Position numbers and translations under genes: made by a program. From assembly GCF_001544555.2 (NCBI RefSeq), contig NZ_FCOK02000036.1, positions 25,502 through 89,501 of the forward strand: a stretch of DNA of 64,000 bases, written 5' to 3'. Positions 38,041-45,862 of this stretch are shown piece after piece. The number at the start of each line of letters is the position of its first letter. The stretch's first letter is position 1. Source of the DNA: Caballeronia udeis (GTDB taxonomy: Bacteria > Pseudomonadota > Gammaproteobacteria > Burkholderiales > Burkholderiaceae). The notes beneath the pieces were generated by a model. The model was not told the DNA's origin, did not search any database, and saw only the letters and a program-made list of their open reading frames with translations.

Positions 38041-38471
38041 CTCACGATATGAAGCGCGCAAGCGTTCGCGACATTGCTCGCCGGCATGCGGCAAGCGCGC
38101 GGCACGCCATTCTGCGTGGCAACCGGGAGTTGGGGGAGGTCACGCTCTTCCTCTCGTTGCCTGAACCGGCTGACTCATTACCGGCTGACGGCGTTTTACC
38201 TGTCGCGCAGCGAACGACATTGGCCGGGCTCCCGGAAGAAGTCAGCGGCACCATGATCGATCGGCTTCTCAAATGCAATGACGTTGTATTGCTGATGGAG
38301 TGCGATCAATGGATCCGTCGTGTGCCTTGTCGCGGCAAGCAACGTCGTAGCGACGTACTGCGCTTCCTGAGAGTAGCGGGGCCTCGGGTGCGCGCACTTG
38401 TCTATAGCCACCAGGCCGAAGAGGGCCCCGTCTGGATCGATGTCATGTCGGGTGAAATCTCCGCCCGGTAA
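38037..38471 (+). CDS. protein of unknown function, paralogue of 38856-39116
   Basis: 144 aa, no signal peptide, strongly basic N-terminal third (MKRASVRDIARRHAASARHAILRG). Residues 72-144 align with the protein at 38856-39116 on the other strand: RGK..R..VL.FL.....VRALV.SH......W.D..SGE. The start overlaps the upstream lipoprotein stop by four bases. I cannot name the family. The shared C-terminal domain seems to be a compact alpha/beta unit ending in a W(I/V)D..SGE strand. Confidence 0.65.
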   Translation: MTHDMKRASVRDIARRHAASARHAILRGNRELGEVTLFLSLPEPADSLPADGVLPVAQRTTLAGLPEEVSGTMIDRLLKCNDVVLLMECDQWIRRVPCRGKQRRSDVLRFLRVAGPRVRALVYSHQAEEGPVWIDVMSGEISAR

Positions 38472-38579
38472 CAGGGCGCCAAAATCTGCCTGCGTTTCCC
38501 GTCTCCTGCACTGCTTGCGCATGCGACGGGAAGTAGCGTCGATTAGCGCTGCTTCAACTGCGGCAAGGACATGTTGTTA

Positions 38580-38807
38580 ATGATTTTGTATTTCATGAAC
38601 CAGCGAGAGGCTATCAGGTATCTCGTGGAAATCCGGCATGACGCGTTAGCCAGGCCAAGTCCAAATGTTATTGTCAAAACCCATTTGCATGAAAGCCCTG
38701 GTGTTGAAGGCATTGAACGCGTCCTGCTCGACGTAAGGGCCGCACGTACCGCCTATTTCGTGGAATGCGGTTCGAAGTCGGAAGACCGGATCGTGTTCAT
38801 TACATAG
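38580..38807 (+). CDS. small protein of unknown function
   Basis: 75 aa from the ATG at 38580, 10 bases after AAGGA; an ATG at 38571 is too close to that site and one at 38595 is possible. A helix-rich start (NQREAIRYLVEIRHDAL) is followed by alternating hydrophobic strands. No family recognised. It lies between the two paralogous genes, suggesting a shared function, which is inference from position only. Confidence 0.5.
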   Translation: MILYFMNQREAIRYLVEIRHDALARPSPNVIVKTHLHESPGVEGIERVLLDVRAARTAYFVECGSKSEDRIVFIT

Positions 38808-38855
38808 GCGTGGTGCCCCCGCTGATCGCGGGAACCCGGCTTCATGCGGCGGCAG

Positions 38856-39116
38856 TCATGCCGCTTCGAATCGCCACTCCTCAAAGCTCCTTAACTCCCC
38901 GCTCTGGATGTCGACCCATAACATTTCCCCGTCGGACGTGTGGCTGAAGACCAGCGCACGAACCTCGCGCTGACTGTCCAGGAATCCCAATACTGCACGC
39001 AGCGTATGTTTGCCGCGATACCGGATCGCACGGCTTGACACGCCATGGCCGCTAACCAGCATGATGGGGTTGATGCGCACCTTGCAAGCAATCTCGCCTG
39101 TCGTAGAAAAATTCAT
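38856..39116 (-). CDS. protein of unknown function, paralogue of 38037-38471
   Basis: 86 aa. The ATG at 39116 is chosen because GGAG sits six bases before it; the frame also opens at a TTG four codons earlier. Almost the whole protein aligns with the C-terminal half of the 38037 product (RYRGKHTLRAVLGFLDS, VRALVFSHTSDGEMLWVDIQSGEL). No signal peptide. It is transcribed toward the 38580 gene. This single-domain version probably represents the core family; function unknown. Confidence 0.6.
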   Translation of the reverse strand: MNFSTTGEIACKVRINPIMLVSGHGVSSRAIRYRGKHTLRAVLGFLDSQREVRALVFSHTSDGEMLWVDIQSGELRSFEEWRFEAA

Positions 39117-39574
39117 TTCATTCTCCAAGTACGTTCAATACCCAGTGATAACGTCAGCTATGCGAACAACCTTAGGCTACGAAAGACCCGGTAAGAGAGT
39201 GGGCTCGAGGAAATCACGGCACCAGATGGATGGGTGATCAGCGGCTGGATCGATCACTCACATAAGACATTTTCAATAGCCAAAAGAACCATGAAATTTT
39301 TGTCCTCTACAAGCTGATGACCAAGCGCTGAGCAAAGTGTGCATTACCCGGTCTTTCATCGTCGAGACGGTGCGGCTTAGTCCATAAGCCCCTTGGCTTG
39401 CTAGCCAGTTGAGCCTCTTACGCCGTCTTTCCAACGCTACAGATTAGTGCCTGATGGGTCGATATGGCGTCTGGGCGAATGAATCCGTGCACTCGCCATT
39501 CAGTATAGGCAGCACTGCGAACCTGATCGACGCAGCCGATTCGGCATCACGGGAACAACCAATCAAGAGGCACC
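39117..39574. other. intergenic region, nothing recognised
   Basis: 458 bp, somewhat AT-rich around 39240-39310. No gene, repeat or hairpin could be supported. Confidence 0.4.
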
Positions 39575-40294
39575 ATGGCACTCGATTCCAGCATGTCAAT
39601 TTCATACTCGGATTTGCCCAATAGCACGGCAAAACCGTCGACCAATACGCAGAGCAGCACGCTTCCTAAGCGGACGACCACGACAACGTCAGGAGGAAGC
39701 GGAGATGCCTTGATGGAGGCACTCAAGCTCACGTTGCAGCGCATGGGGATCGACCCGAGCGGGTTTGCATCGGCCACGACCAGTTTCGCAGGCACGGACT
39801 CCTTTTCCGACAACTCCGGCACGGCCGACTCCCTGACGCGGGGTGAAGCGAACAAAAGCGCGGGCATGCAATTCCTGGTGGCGCTGTATCAGGCGCTGGT
39901 CCTGCAGCACAGGCTCAATGCATCTGCTCAACAAAACGGTGATGCCGCGTCAACGGACCCGGTGACATCGGCTTATGTCGATCTTGGCTCATCGATAGAA
40001 GAGCTTGCAAAGACCGTTCGATCTACCGCGGTACAGCGCAATAGCTCAGCCGACACGTGGGACTGGCCGCTCGATGACCTGCTTGGCTCTACTTCCGGCA
40101 GCGATGAGAGTTCAACCGACAGCACCACAATTGCCGGCGCTGTCAGCACGCTCGACAATGCATTGCAATCCTACGTGGCACCTGACGGCGATGGGGGAGA
40201 GGTGTCGTTAGCGGATGTGCTGGACGGTTTGAGCGAAGAGACTAAAGGCATTAGATGGAGTCCGATCGGACTGGTAGTCGACGTAAAGATCTAA
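39575..40294 (+). CDS. Ser/Thr-rich acidic protein of unknown function
   Basis: 239 aa. The N-terminal 45 residues are Ser/Thr/Asn-rich and apparently disordered (TKPSTNTQSS-like, then TTTTTSGGSG). A helical block follows (ALMEALKLTLQRMGIDPSGF, then GMQFLVALYQALVLQHRLNASAQQ), then acidic Ser-rich linkers and a conserved-looking end (IRWSPIGLVVDVKI). There is no classical signal peptide. Polar disordered start plus helices resembles type III or flagellar export substrates, but this is only a resemblance. No known family recognised. Confidence 0.65.
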   Translation: MALDSSMSISYSDLPNSTAKPSTNTQSSTLPKRTTTTTSGGSGDALMEALKLTLQRMGIDPSGFASATTSFAGTDSFSDNSGTADSLTRGEANKSAGMQFLVALYQALVLQHRLNASAQQNGDAASTDPVTSAYVDLGSSIEELAKTVRSTAVQRNSSADTWDWPLDDLLGSTSGSDESSTDSTTIAGAVSTLDNALQSYVAPDGDGGEVSLADVLDGLSEETKGIRWSPIGLVVDVKI

Positions 40295-40329
40295 GCCTCG
40301 TGGTGTCGATTGACCATCAACCGCTCCGC

Positions 40330-40440
40330 GGTAAGTGTTGGTAAGGAGCCCAGAAAAACCGGTGATCTTTCATTAATCAACACGGGCCGTTACGGGTGAT
40401 CATTCAATGTCGAAAGAGAGTTCTAGCGACCTGGCATGCG
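40330..40440. repeat. intergenic element, copy B
   Basis: Counterpart of the element at 35840-35950: TAAG-N6-TAAGGAG, GCCGTTAC, GTGATCATTCAATGTCGAAAGA, then GGCATG. It lies directly upstream of a small gene at 40499. A weaker resemblance occurs at 42626-42735 (GGCAAGGAG, GATCATTCAAT). Confidence 0.6.
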
Positions 40441-40498
40441 TCAAGTCTACCTTGAGGCTGCCTCGATCCCTTCATCTTTATTGAAAGCGAGCTTGATC

Positions 40499-40690
40499 AT
40501 GAATGTTAACAACTCTATCCCTGCAGAACGTATTGCGCCGACATCCATGCGTCCGACCGGCGGGAGCTCAGGCGGCGCGGGTGGTAATAGCGCCAAGACC
40601 GATTTGCCGTCGTCACCTGTCGAGCAAGCAACTCCCCCGGCGTTGCCTTCGAACGGCCTGATTGGCACCCGCATCAACACCAGCGCCTAA
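40499..40690 (+). CDS. small disordered Pro/Ser/Gly-rich protein
   Basis: 63 aa from ATG 40499. The sequence is low-complexity (RPTGGSSGGAGGNSAKT and similar) and Pro/Ser/Thr rich, without signal peptide or membrane segment. No family recognised. It follows copy B of the repeated element, which could supply its promoter. Coding status is likely but not certain. Confidence 0.45.
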   Translation: MNVNNSIPAERIAPTSMRPTGGSSGGAGGNSAKTDLPSSPVEQATPPALPSNGLIGTRINTSA

Positions 40691-40708
40691 AGGGTAGCAG
40701 CCTCATCT

Positions 40709-40906
40709 ATGTTCAATTTGCAGTCTTACAAAAGCCACGCGCGGTTGGTGGCATGCCTCGTGGCGAGCGTGGTCATATTGCCGATGGAAGGCTGCGCGGT
40801 GGCTGCGCTGCCGTGCCGCCTGGTGTCGGCCACGCTCAAGATCGTACCGGGCGTGGGCCATGCGGCCGCCGCGCCGTTTGACACATGCGCCGATGCGATC
40901 GATTGA
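40709..40906 (+). CDS. DUF6726-like small exported protein
   Basis: 65 aa. A signal segment (ARLVACLVASVVILPMEGC) ends at a lipobox-like EGC. The mature part AVAALPCRLVSATLKIVPGVGHAAAAPFDTCADAID matches the pattern I remember for DUF6726 proteins of Burkholderia (two cysteines, GHAAA, CAD-ID end). Function unknown. It begins 18 bases after the 40690 stop, so the two are likely co-transcribed. A strong terminator follows immediately. Confidence 0.75.
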   Translation: MFNLQSYKSHARLVACLVASVVILPMEGCAVAALPCRLVSATLKIVPGVGHAAAAPFDTCADAID

Positions 40907-40911
40907 CCATG

Positions 40912-40949
40912 ACCGACTCGCCGCTCGGCACGACGAGCGGCGAGTCGGT
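40912..40949 (+). terminator. strong hairpin terminator
   Basis: ACCGACTCGCCGCTC and GAGCGGCGAGTCGGT form a perfect 15-bp stem around an 8-base loop, starting 6 bases after the 40906 stop; the right side continues TTTA, giving a short T run. Confidence 0.8.
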
Positions 40950-41053
40950 TTAATGGCCGGTCCGCAATCCAGAAGCGGGCGGTTAATTGCATCGTGCATC
41001 GTGCATCATGCCGCGCGTGGGCAAGAACCTTTATCTGGTGAATCATTAAAACC

Positions 41054-41725
41054 ATGAACTCGCTAAAGTTTGTGATCGTGGCTAGTGGTATGGCTTCGTT
41101 AGCCGGATGCTCAGGCGGCTCGAATTCTATTGTGGACATGCCGACGTTCGCACCCGTCGTGGTCTCGAGTCCGCTGAATATTGAAACCGGCGGCGCGATC
41201 TTCCAGGGCGGCAGCGCGCTGTCCTTATACGAAACACCTCGCGCCCAACATGTGGGCGACGTATTGACGATCCGGCTGGCCGAATCCTATTCGGCTAACA
41301 ACAGCGGCAATGCGTCAGCTAGCCGTTCTAGCGACATCACCGCGGAAGCGGCCGACAAGTCGAGCGGCGCCGCGGCGCGGCTGGCCAAGCTATTCAACAT
41401 TGGGTCCGCTAGCACGACGTTCAGTGGGCAGGGGGCCTTGACCAACACCACGGGGATGACGGGCACGCTGGCGGTGTCGGTTATCGCGACGCTGCCTACC
41501 GGCAATCTCGTGGTTGCTGGTGACAAGATCATTGCGATGAACCAGAACCACGATCGCCTGCGGTTATCGGGTATCGTGAATCCCAAGGACATTGAAGTTG
41601 GTAACTATGTGTCGTCCAGCAAGGTTGCCAACGCGCGTATTGAACAGGCGGGTGTCGGTTTGCTTGCCGATTCAACCACAGTAGGCTGGCTCCAGCGAAT
41701 GTTTCTTAGCGTGCTGACGTTCTGA
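41054..41725 (+). CDS. flgH: flagellar L-ring protein FlgH (orphan copy)
   Basis: 223 aa, family length. A lipobox (SLAGC) precedes the mature protein. FlgH marks are PLNIETGGAIFQGGSALSLYETPRAQHVGDVLTIRLAE near residues 40-75, the Ser/Ala-rich central region, MTGTLAVSVIATLPTGNLVVAGDK, and a C-terminus ending GWLQRMFLSVLTF, matching the family's WLQRFF end. FlgH builds the outer-membrane L ring of the flagellar basal body. No other flagellar structural gene is present here, so this is an isolated copy, possibly specialised or relict. Confidence 0.9.
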   Translation: MNSLKFVIVASGMASLAGCSGGSNSIVDMPTFAPVVVSSPLNIETGGAIFQGGSALSLYETPRAQHVGDVLTIRLAESYSANNSGNASASRSSDITAEAADKSSGAAARLAKLFNIGSASTTFSGQGALTNTTGMTGTLAVSVIATLPTGNLVVAGDKIIAMNQNHDRLRLSGIVNPKDIEVGNYVSSSKVANARIEQAGVGLLADSTTVGWLQRMFLSVLTF

Positions 41726-41831
41726 TCCGGCAAGGATAGCGGCCTGGAGCTTCATGCGACTAGCGGCTCTTCTTCCTGGCTTAGCCGTTGACAGGGCATA
41801 AGGGCAATCGCTAGCGACCTCTTGATCCACA

Positions 41832-41860
41832 TCAGACGGACGAGACTCTGCTCCGTCTGA
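41832..41860. other. 9-bp hairpin downstream of flgH
   Basis: TCAGACGGA and TCCGTCTGA flank an 11-base spacer in the gap between flgH and the convergent gene at 41906. It could act as a terminator but has no T run. Confidence 0.35.
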
Positions 41861-41905
41861 CCGGGTGCTTCAAGCGGTCCAGTGCCCGTTTTCAGGGCGT
41901 GGGCT

Positions 41906-42286
41906 TCACGGGGCGGACCGATGTTTCGCCAGTGTGCTCAGGTCTTCATTCAGGCTCGTGCGGATAGTTGTAATTGCCTCGTCCACGTTGACCGGGCGCA
42001 GCAGATTGCGCGCCAGTGCTTCGTAGACGTATTGCCGGATCGCAGGGACCTGCGTTTTTAGCAGCACGTCGTGGTAGATCTCCCTCATCTCGCTTTCCCG
42101 GCCGTTCAGGTCATATAGCCGTTGCAAATGCTGGAGATCATTAATCACGGCAAAGCCCTGTGCGAAACTTTCCCGGCCGGCGTGTCCGTCGTCCGGACCG
42201 GACGGTAAAGTACTTTGTGCGAACGCGCTGCAGGCGCCGGTGGCCAGGATGCTTGCGAGAAAGAGAGTTTGGGTAAGTTGTTTCAT
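41906..42286 (-). CDS. small exported protein of unknown function
   Basis: 126 aa from ATG 42286. A signal peptide (LFLASILATGACSAFA) may be cleaved after the alanine, or acylated at the Cys in TGAC. The mature part is helical and polar (AVINDLQHLQRLYDLNGRESEMREIYHDVLL). I do not recognise the family. The gene is convergent with flgH. Confidence 0.65.
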   Translation of the reverse strand: MKQLTQTLFLASILATGACSAFAQSTLPSGPDDGHAGRESFAQGFAVINDLQHLQRLYDLNGRESEMREIYHDVLLKTQVPAIRQYVYEALARNLLRPVNVDEAITTIRTSLNEDLSTLAKHRSAP

Positions 42287-42840
42287 GATTATCGGGTAGG
42301 ACTTCGAAAATTCGGAAGTCGGGTAAAAAATGACAACGCAACCTCGTCCTCGGCAGGTGACAAACTGGGCAACAGTACTGATCGTCTCCCGATCACCGGT
42401 GGACAAGCATGGCTAAGCTTTTGCAGCCTTAAGCGCATCGATGCCGATACCTGCTTGCGATCCATTCGCCCCACGCATTGTCCTGCCCATTTGCAAGCTT
42501 ATGATTGCGCACTTTCGCTAATGCTGAAGCACCGAGCAACATGTGCGTTCGCCAAGTCCTTTCTAAATATTATGAATAATTTCGCCGCGTTTATTCGAGC
42601 AAAAGAGGTAAACGTATACCTGATATAAGCGGCAAGGAGCTTAAGGAAATATTCAGTAAGCGTTAGGGCAAAGCCTTGTCTTTTCCATGCAATTTACTTT
42701 AGTGGAAAAGAGGATCATTCAATCCAGGGAAGCTCGTTAGCAATACAATGCGTCGCTTCTCCCTAACGTCTTCGTCAAACGATCAATGGATCAGTTCATC
42801 GACGATATTTTTTGATCTCTGTAAAATTTGCGGAGGGAGC
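42287..42840. other. intergenic region with inverted repeat and weak element copy C
   Basis: 554 bp, AT-rich for this genome, upstream of the small membrane gene and flhC. It holds an 8-bp inverted repeat CTTTTCCA/TGGAAAAG (42680-42710, 15-base spacer) and a weak third match to the repeated element (42626-42735). Probably the flhC control region. Confidence 0.5.
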
Positions 42841-43026
42841 ATGTTGCTGATCAGCGGTGCAGTTGGTTTCATGTCCGGGGTTCTGGTGATGTTTTTCCTC
42901 CTTGGACTTCGGGCGCCTGAAGATCGGGTAGTCGATGTCGCCCGCACCCTGATGACGCACAATCCGGCTAGAGCGCGGACAGTGAGCGCCGAGGCGTTCC
43001 TGGATGTGCGCGGTTCCCGGGCCTGA
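42841..43026 (+). CDS. small single-span membrane protein upstream of flhC
   Basis: 61 aa from ATG 42841, preceded closely by GGAGG. One membrane segment (ISGAVGFMSGVLVMFFLLGL), then a polar cytoplasmic tail with DVARTLMTHNPARARTV. No family recognised. It occupies the place where flhD normally stands, with 72 bp to flhC. The frame opens earlier (42748) but without a ribosome binding site. Confidence 0.55.
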   Translation: MLLISGAVGFMSGVLVMFFLLGLRAPEDRVVDVARTLMTHNPARARTVSAEAFLDVRGSRA

Positions 43027-43098
43027 ATCCCTGGCTTAGCCGCATGGCGCTGGCCGATGCGGCAGTCGAGCAGTTCATATAAGAAGAGGATTACGCCA

Positions 43099-43761
43099 AT
43101 GACGAAAAGAAGCATTGCTGAAGATGCTCAGGACGTGATGCGGGCAGCCGCCCTGATCGAACTCGGTGCGCGAATTCAGGTGCTGGAAAGCGAGGTCAAC
43201 CTTTCCCGGGACCGCATGATCCGCCTTTATCAGGAGGTGAAGGGCGTGTCTCCACCGAAGGGCATGCTGCCGTTTTCGGTCGACTGGTTCCTGACGTGGG
43301 CGCCGAATATCCACGCATCGCTCTTCTACAACATCTATAGATTTCTGACGGATCTCGCGGGCTGTTCGCATTTCGATGCATTGACGAAGGGCTATACGCT
43401 CTATCTCGAGCATTGCGAACGTCACGACAGCTACGTTCTGTTGAGCTTCACGCGCGCCTGGACGCTCGTGCGTTTCTTCAATGCAGGCATCCTGCAGTTG
43501 ACCCGATGCTGTTCCTGCACGGGCAAATTTGTTACGCGCAGGCAAGACGCGGCACACAGTGCGATATGTGGCAGTTGTCAGCCGCCATCGCGGGCCGGCA
43601 AGAGCGCCAAGGCAGGTTCGCGCATCACGGAAGACGAAGACGAAGGCGCAGGCGAGTGCACCACCGACCAGCCCGAAGTCATGGACGAGATGAATTCAAC
43701 GCTATCCGGCGCCGACGTAAAGCCGGAGCGGCAGGAAGCGTCTTACGGACAAGCTGCCTGA
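43099..43761 (+). CDS. flhC: flagellar master regulator subunit FlhC (orphan)
   Basis: 220 aa from ATG 43099. Matches FlhC along its length: AALIELGARIQVLESEVNLSRDRMIRLYQEVKGVSPPKGMLPFS, then WFLTWAPNIHASLFYNIYRF and FTRAWTLVRFF. The four zinc-binding cysteines at 137, 140, 157 and 160 coincide with those of E. coli FlhC. The last 60 residues are an acidic, probably disordered extension. FlhC normally works as FlhD4C2, but no flhD is present here, so it either borrows FlhD from another locus or acts differently. Confidence 0.92.
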   Translation: MTKRSIAEDAQDVMRAAALIELGARIQVLESEVNLSRDRMIRLYQEVKGVSPPKGMLPFSVDWFLTWAPNIHASLFYNIYRFLTDLAGCSHFDALTKGYTLYLEHCERHDSYVLLSFTRAWTLVRFFNAGILQLTRCCSCTGKFVTRRQDAAHSAICGSCQPPSRAGKSAKAGSRITEDEDEGAGECTTDQPEVMDEMNSTLSGADVKPERQEASYGQAA

Positions 43762-43851
43762 ACTATTATCGATATGCGGGTCCGGCGTGTATTGCCGGAC
43801 TCGTGACGAGTCTGCGGCTTCCCCGGCCGCGTCAACGCTTCATTCTTCCAG

Positions 43852-44436
43852 TCAATCCGACGTTGCAACCACCATCTTGTTGATAAGTGCCGTGACCTTG
43901 GTCGTCGTGCTTGCGAAGCGGTCGAGCTTGGCGCCGCTTGTCTCGTAGCTGGCGGCCACCACTATCTTTCCGTGTTTGAACAAGGTGAGATTGATGGCGG
44001 AAAGGTACTCGGTGTATCCGTCGGTGAATGTACGATGCCCCCAATCGGTAGCCGCGCTGTACACGAGCGTCGCTTCGCAATTGGGCGGTGAGTTCCCCGG
44101 TCCGTAGACGGTCGATTCCACCCCGCGTTTATGCAGCGCGTATTGCAATGCCGGAACAAAATCGCCAACGGGGACCAGGGAATTCCACTCGATGCAGACA
44201 GTATGAAGCGATGTCTGATCGCCATTGACGAAGGTAGGCGACGAGTGATTCGATGCAATGCTCATCCCGGCTTGTACGACCGACCCGGCTGCATCGACAG
44301 CGGATACGACCGTCAATGCGCAGCCGGATAACAAGCACGGGCCGACCGCGGCACAAACGAGCGAGGCAATGGGCAGAGACCTTTTAACCCGGCAGGCGAG
44401 TAGCCCCATTGGTTTAACGATGCCTGTCATGCCCAT
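43852..44436 (-). CDS. putative lipoprotein of unknown function
   Basis: 194 aa from ATG 44436 (GGAG about 10 bases upstream). A signal peptide with lipobox LLSGC is followed by a domain with VCIEWNSLVPVGDFVPALQYALHKRGVEST and LVYSAATDWGHRTFTDGYTEYLSAINLTLF. I recall similar unnamed lipoproteins in Burkholderia but no domain name. Located next to flhC on the opposite strand. Role unknown, likely in the outer membrane or periplasm. Confidence 0.7.
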   Translation of the reverse strand: MGMTGIVKPMGLLACRVKRSLPIASLVCAAVGPCLLSGCALTVVSAVDAAGSVVQAGMSIASNHSSPTFVNGDQTSLHTVCIEWNSLVPVGDFVPALQYALHKRGVESTVYGPGNSPPNCEATLVYSAATDWGHRTFTDGYTEYLSAINLTLFKHGKIVVAASYETSGAKLDRFASTTTKVTALINKMVVATSD

Positions 44437-44716
44437 GAGGCTGCTACTCCTGGTTTGCGTTGTTCGGCGCGTGGCGAGCAGGCGCAATTCGTGAGGACCT
44501 CGCACGCTTGCGGTAACGCTGACTCGACCTGTTGCGCTCTTGATGATGAAATGTTGACGCGCCGGCGTATTGACATCGTGGATGATGTCGGGAAAACGCC
44601 ATGGTCGCGTACTTCGGCAAACGGTGAAACGTCAAGCAACAAACGGCTCCCGCAGGTTCTTGCCAAACCTTTCCACAAGGCTGGGAAAGTCACGCAGCTT
44701 GCTGGGTCAACGTGCT

Positions 44717-45439
44717 TTAGCTGGCATCGACGCTACTGGTCTTCCATTGCTGTACGACGGATTTCACCCAGGCGTCGGGGGCTTTCAGCAGATAGACGAG
44801 CGTGGCGTTGCGCGTAGCCGGCAAGAATCGCAAGGTGATCGAACTCACTGCGTTTTCCCATTCATAGACCGGCAGCGCATTGCCTGCCGATGTGGATGCG
44901 GATGCATGGGCTACAGCCCGGGGCGCACCATAGCGGTCGGCCAGGGCATGGCGCAAATCGGACGCGGTGCCTTCGTCTATGACAAACGACATCTCGTACA
45001 GCCGGAACTCGGTTTGTCCGTTGACTCGTGCGAAACGCAGCATGTGGTCTTGCGCCGGCGTGCCGTCCACTACTGCCTGCGAGAGCGCCCAGCCATTGGC
45101 TCTTTGATGTGCCCAGCGACAGGCGACCGTCAGGCTTTCGCGCGTCTTGAGACTCATGCCAAGGGAGCCGGCGATTACATCGGTTTCGCAGACCGGCACG
45201 CTGTCGACCGGGGTCGCCCTCACGGTCGCGCCTGCCTGGAATTCGTCGAGCGTTATGCCAAGAGGGATCCCGCGAAACTCGAATGGCAAATCCCGAGGAT
45301 GCCTTTTCTGATCGGTGGTCTTGCTCCTGGAGCCGCCCGTTTCGTGCGGGATCGGGTCCGCGTGAACGGTGACAAAGGGAGTGAGCGACAGCACTCCGGC
45401 AGCTAGCGCAAGCGCGCAGACAAGCAGTTGGGGTTTCAT
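44717..45439 (-). CDS. exported protein of unknown function
   Basis: 240 aa with a signal peptide (about residues 1-27, ending VTVHADP). A mature segment FEFRGIPLGITLDEFQAG resembles the start of many small exported proteins that compare a reference to a set point, then two cysteines (VCETD, VACRW) and a C-terminal helix (APDAWVKSVVQQWK). No family named. It sits 280 bp from the lipoprotein gene on the same strand. Confidence 0.65.
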   Translation of the reverse strand: MKPQLLVCALALAAGVLSLTPFVTVHADPIPHETGGSRSKTTDQKRHPRDLPFEFRGIPLGITLDEFQAGATVRATPVDSVPVCETDVIAGSLGMSLKTRESLTVACRWAHQRANGWALSQAVVDGTPAQDHMLRFARVNGQTEFRLYEMSFVIDEGTASDLRHALADRYGAPRAVAHASASTSAGNALPVYEWENAVSSITLRFLPATRNATLVYLLKAPDAWVKSVVQQWKTSSVDAS

Positions 45440-45862
45440 GGCTTAGTTGACCGCTGACGCACGCGGGTCGAATGACATGCCCGCCGTTTGTCCGGCGAGC
45501 GCAACTCTGCTTGGTGTTGCTGAAGGCGGTCGATCGCATTGAGCCGTTGCTGGCGCATGCAGCCGGGTTGAAAAGCAGGCAGGTTCTGGATTGCCGTGAT
45601 GGGTCATGATAAACCTCGCGTAGCGCATTGATTCCGAGCCTCTATTCGACACCGCGCATGGAAGCCCCTGGCTTGCGGCTAACCGATGCGTGGCGAAGCG
45701 TTTTACGTGTCGAATCATCGCACCGGCTTTGGGTGTGCGATGTGAGAAGGAGTGCGCGGTTTCCCGCAGTGCTTACGACCTGTTTCCGCTGCTTACCAAT
45801 TTTTATCGCGAGGCTCGCGGGGATCTCGGGTCTCGGCCAATCGCGAACGTCACGAGCCTGAG
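45440..45862. other. intergenic region, nothing recognised
   Basis: 423 bp between two minus-strand genes. Open frames on either strand look like chance. No hairpin stands out. Confidence 0.4.
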
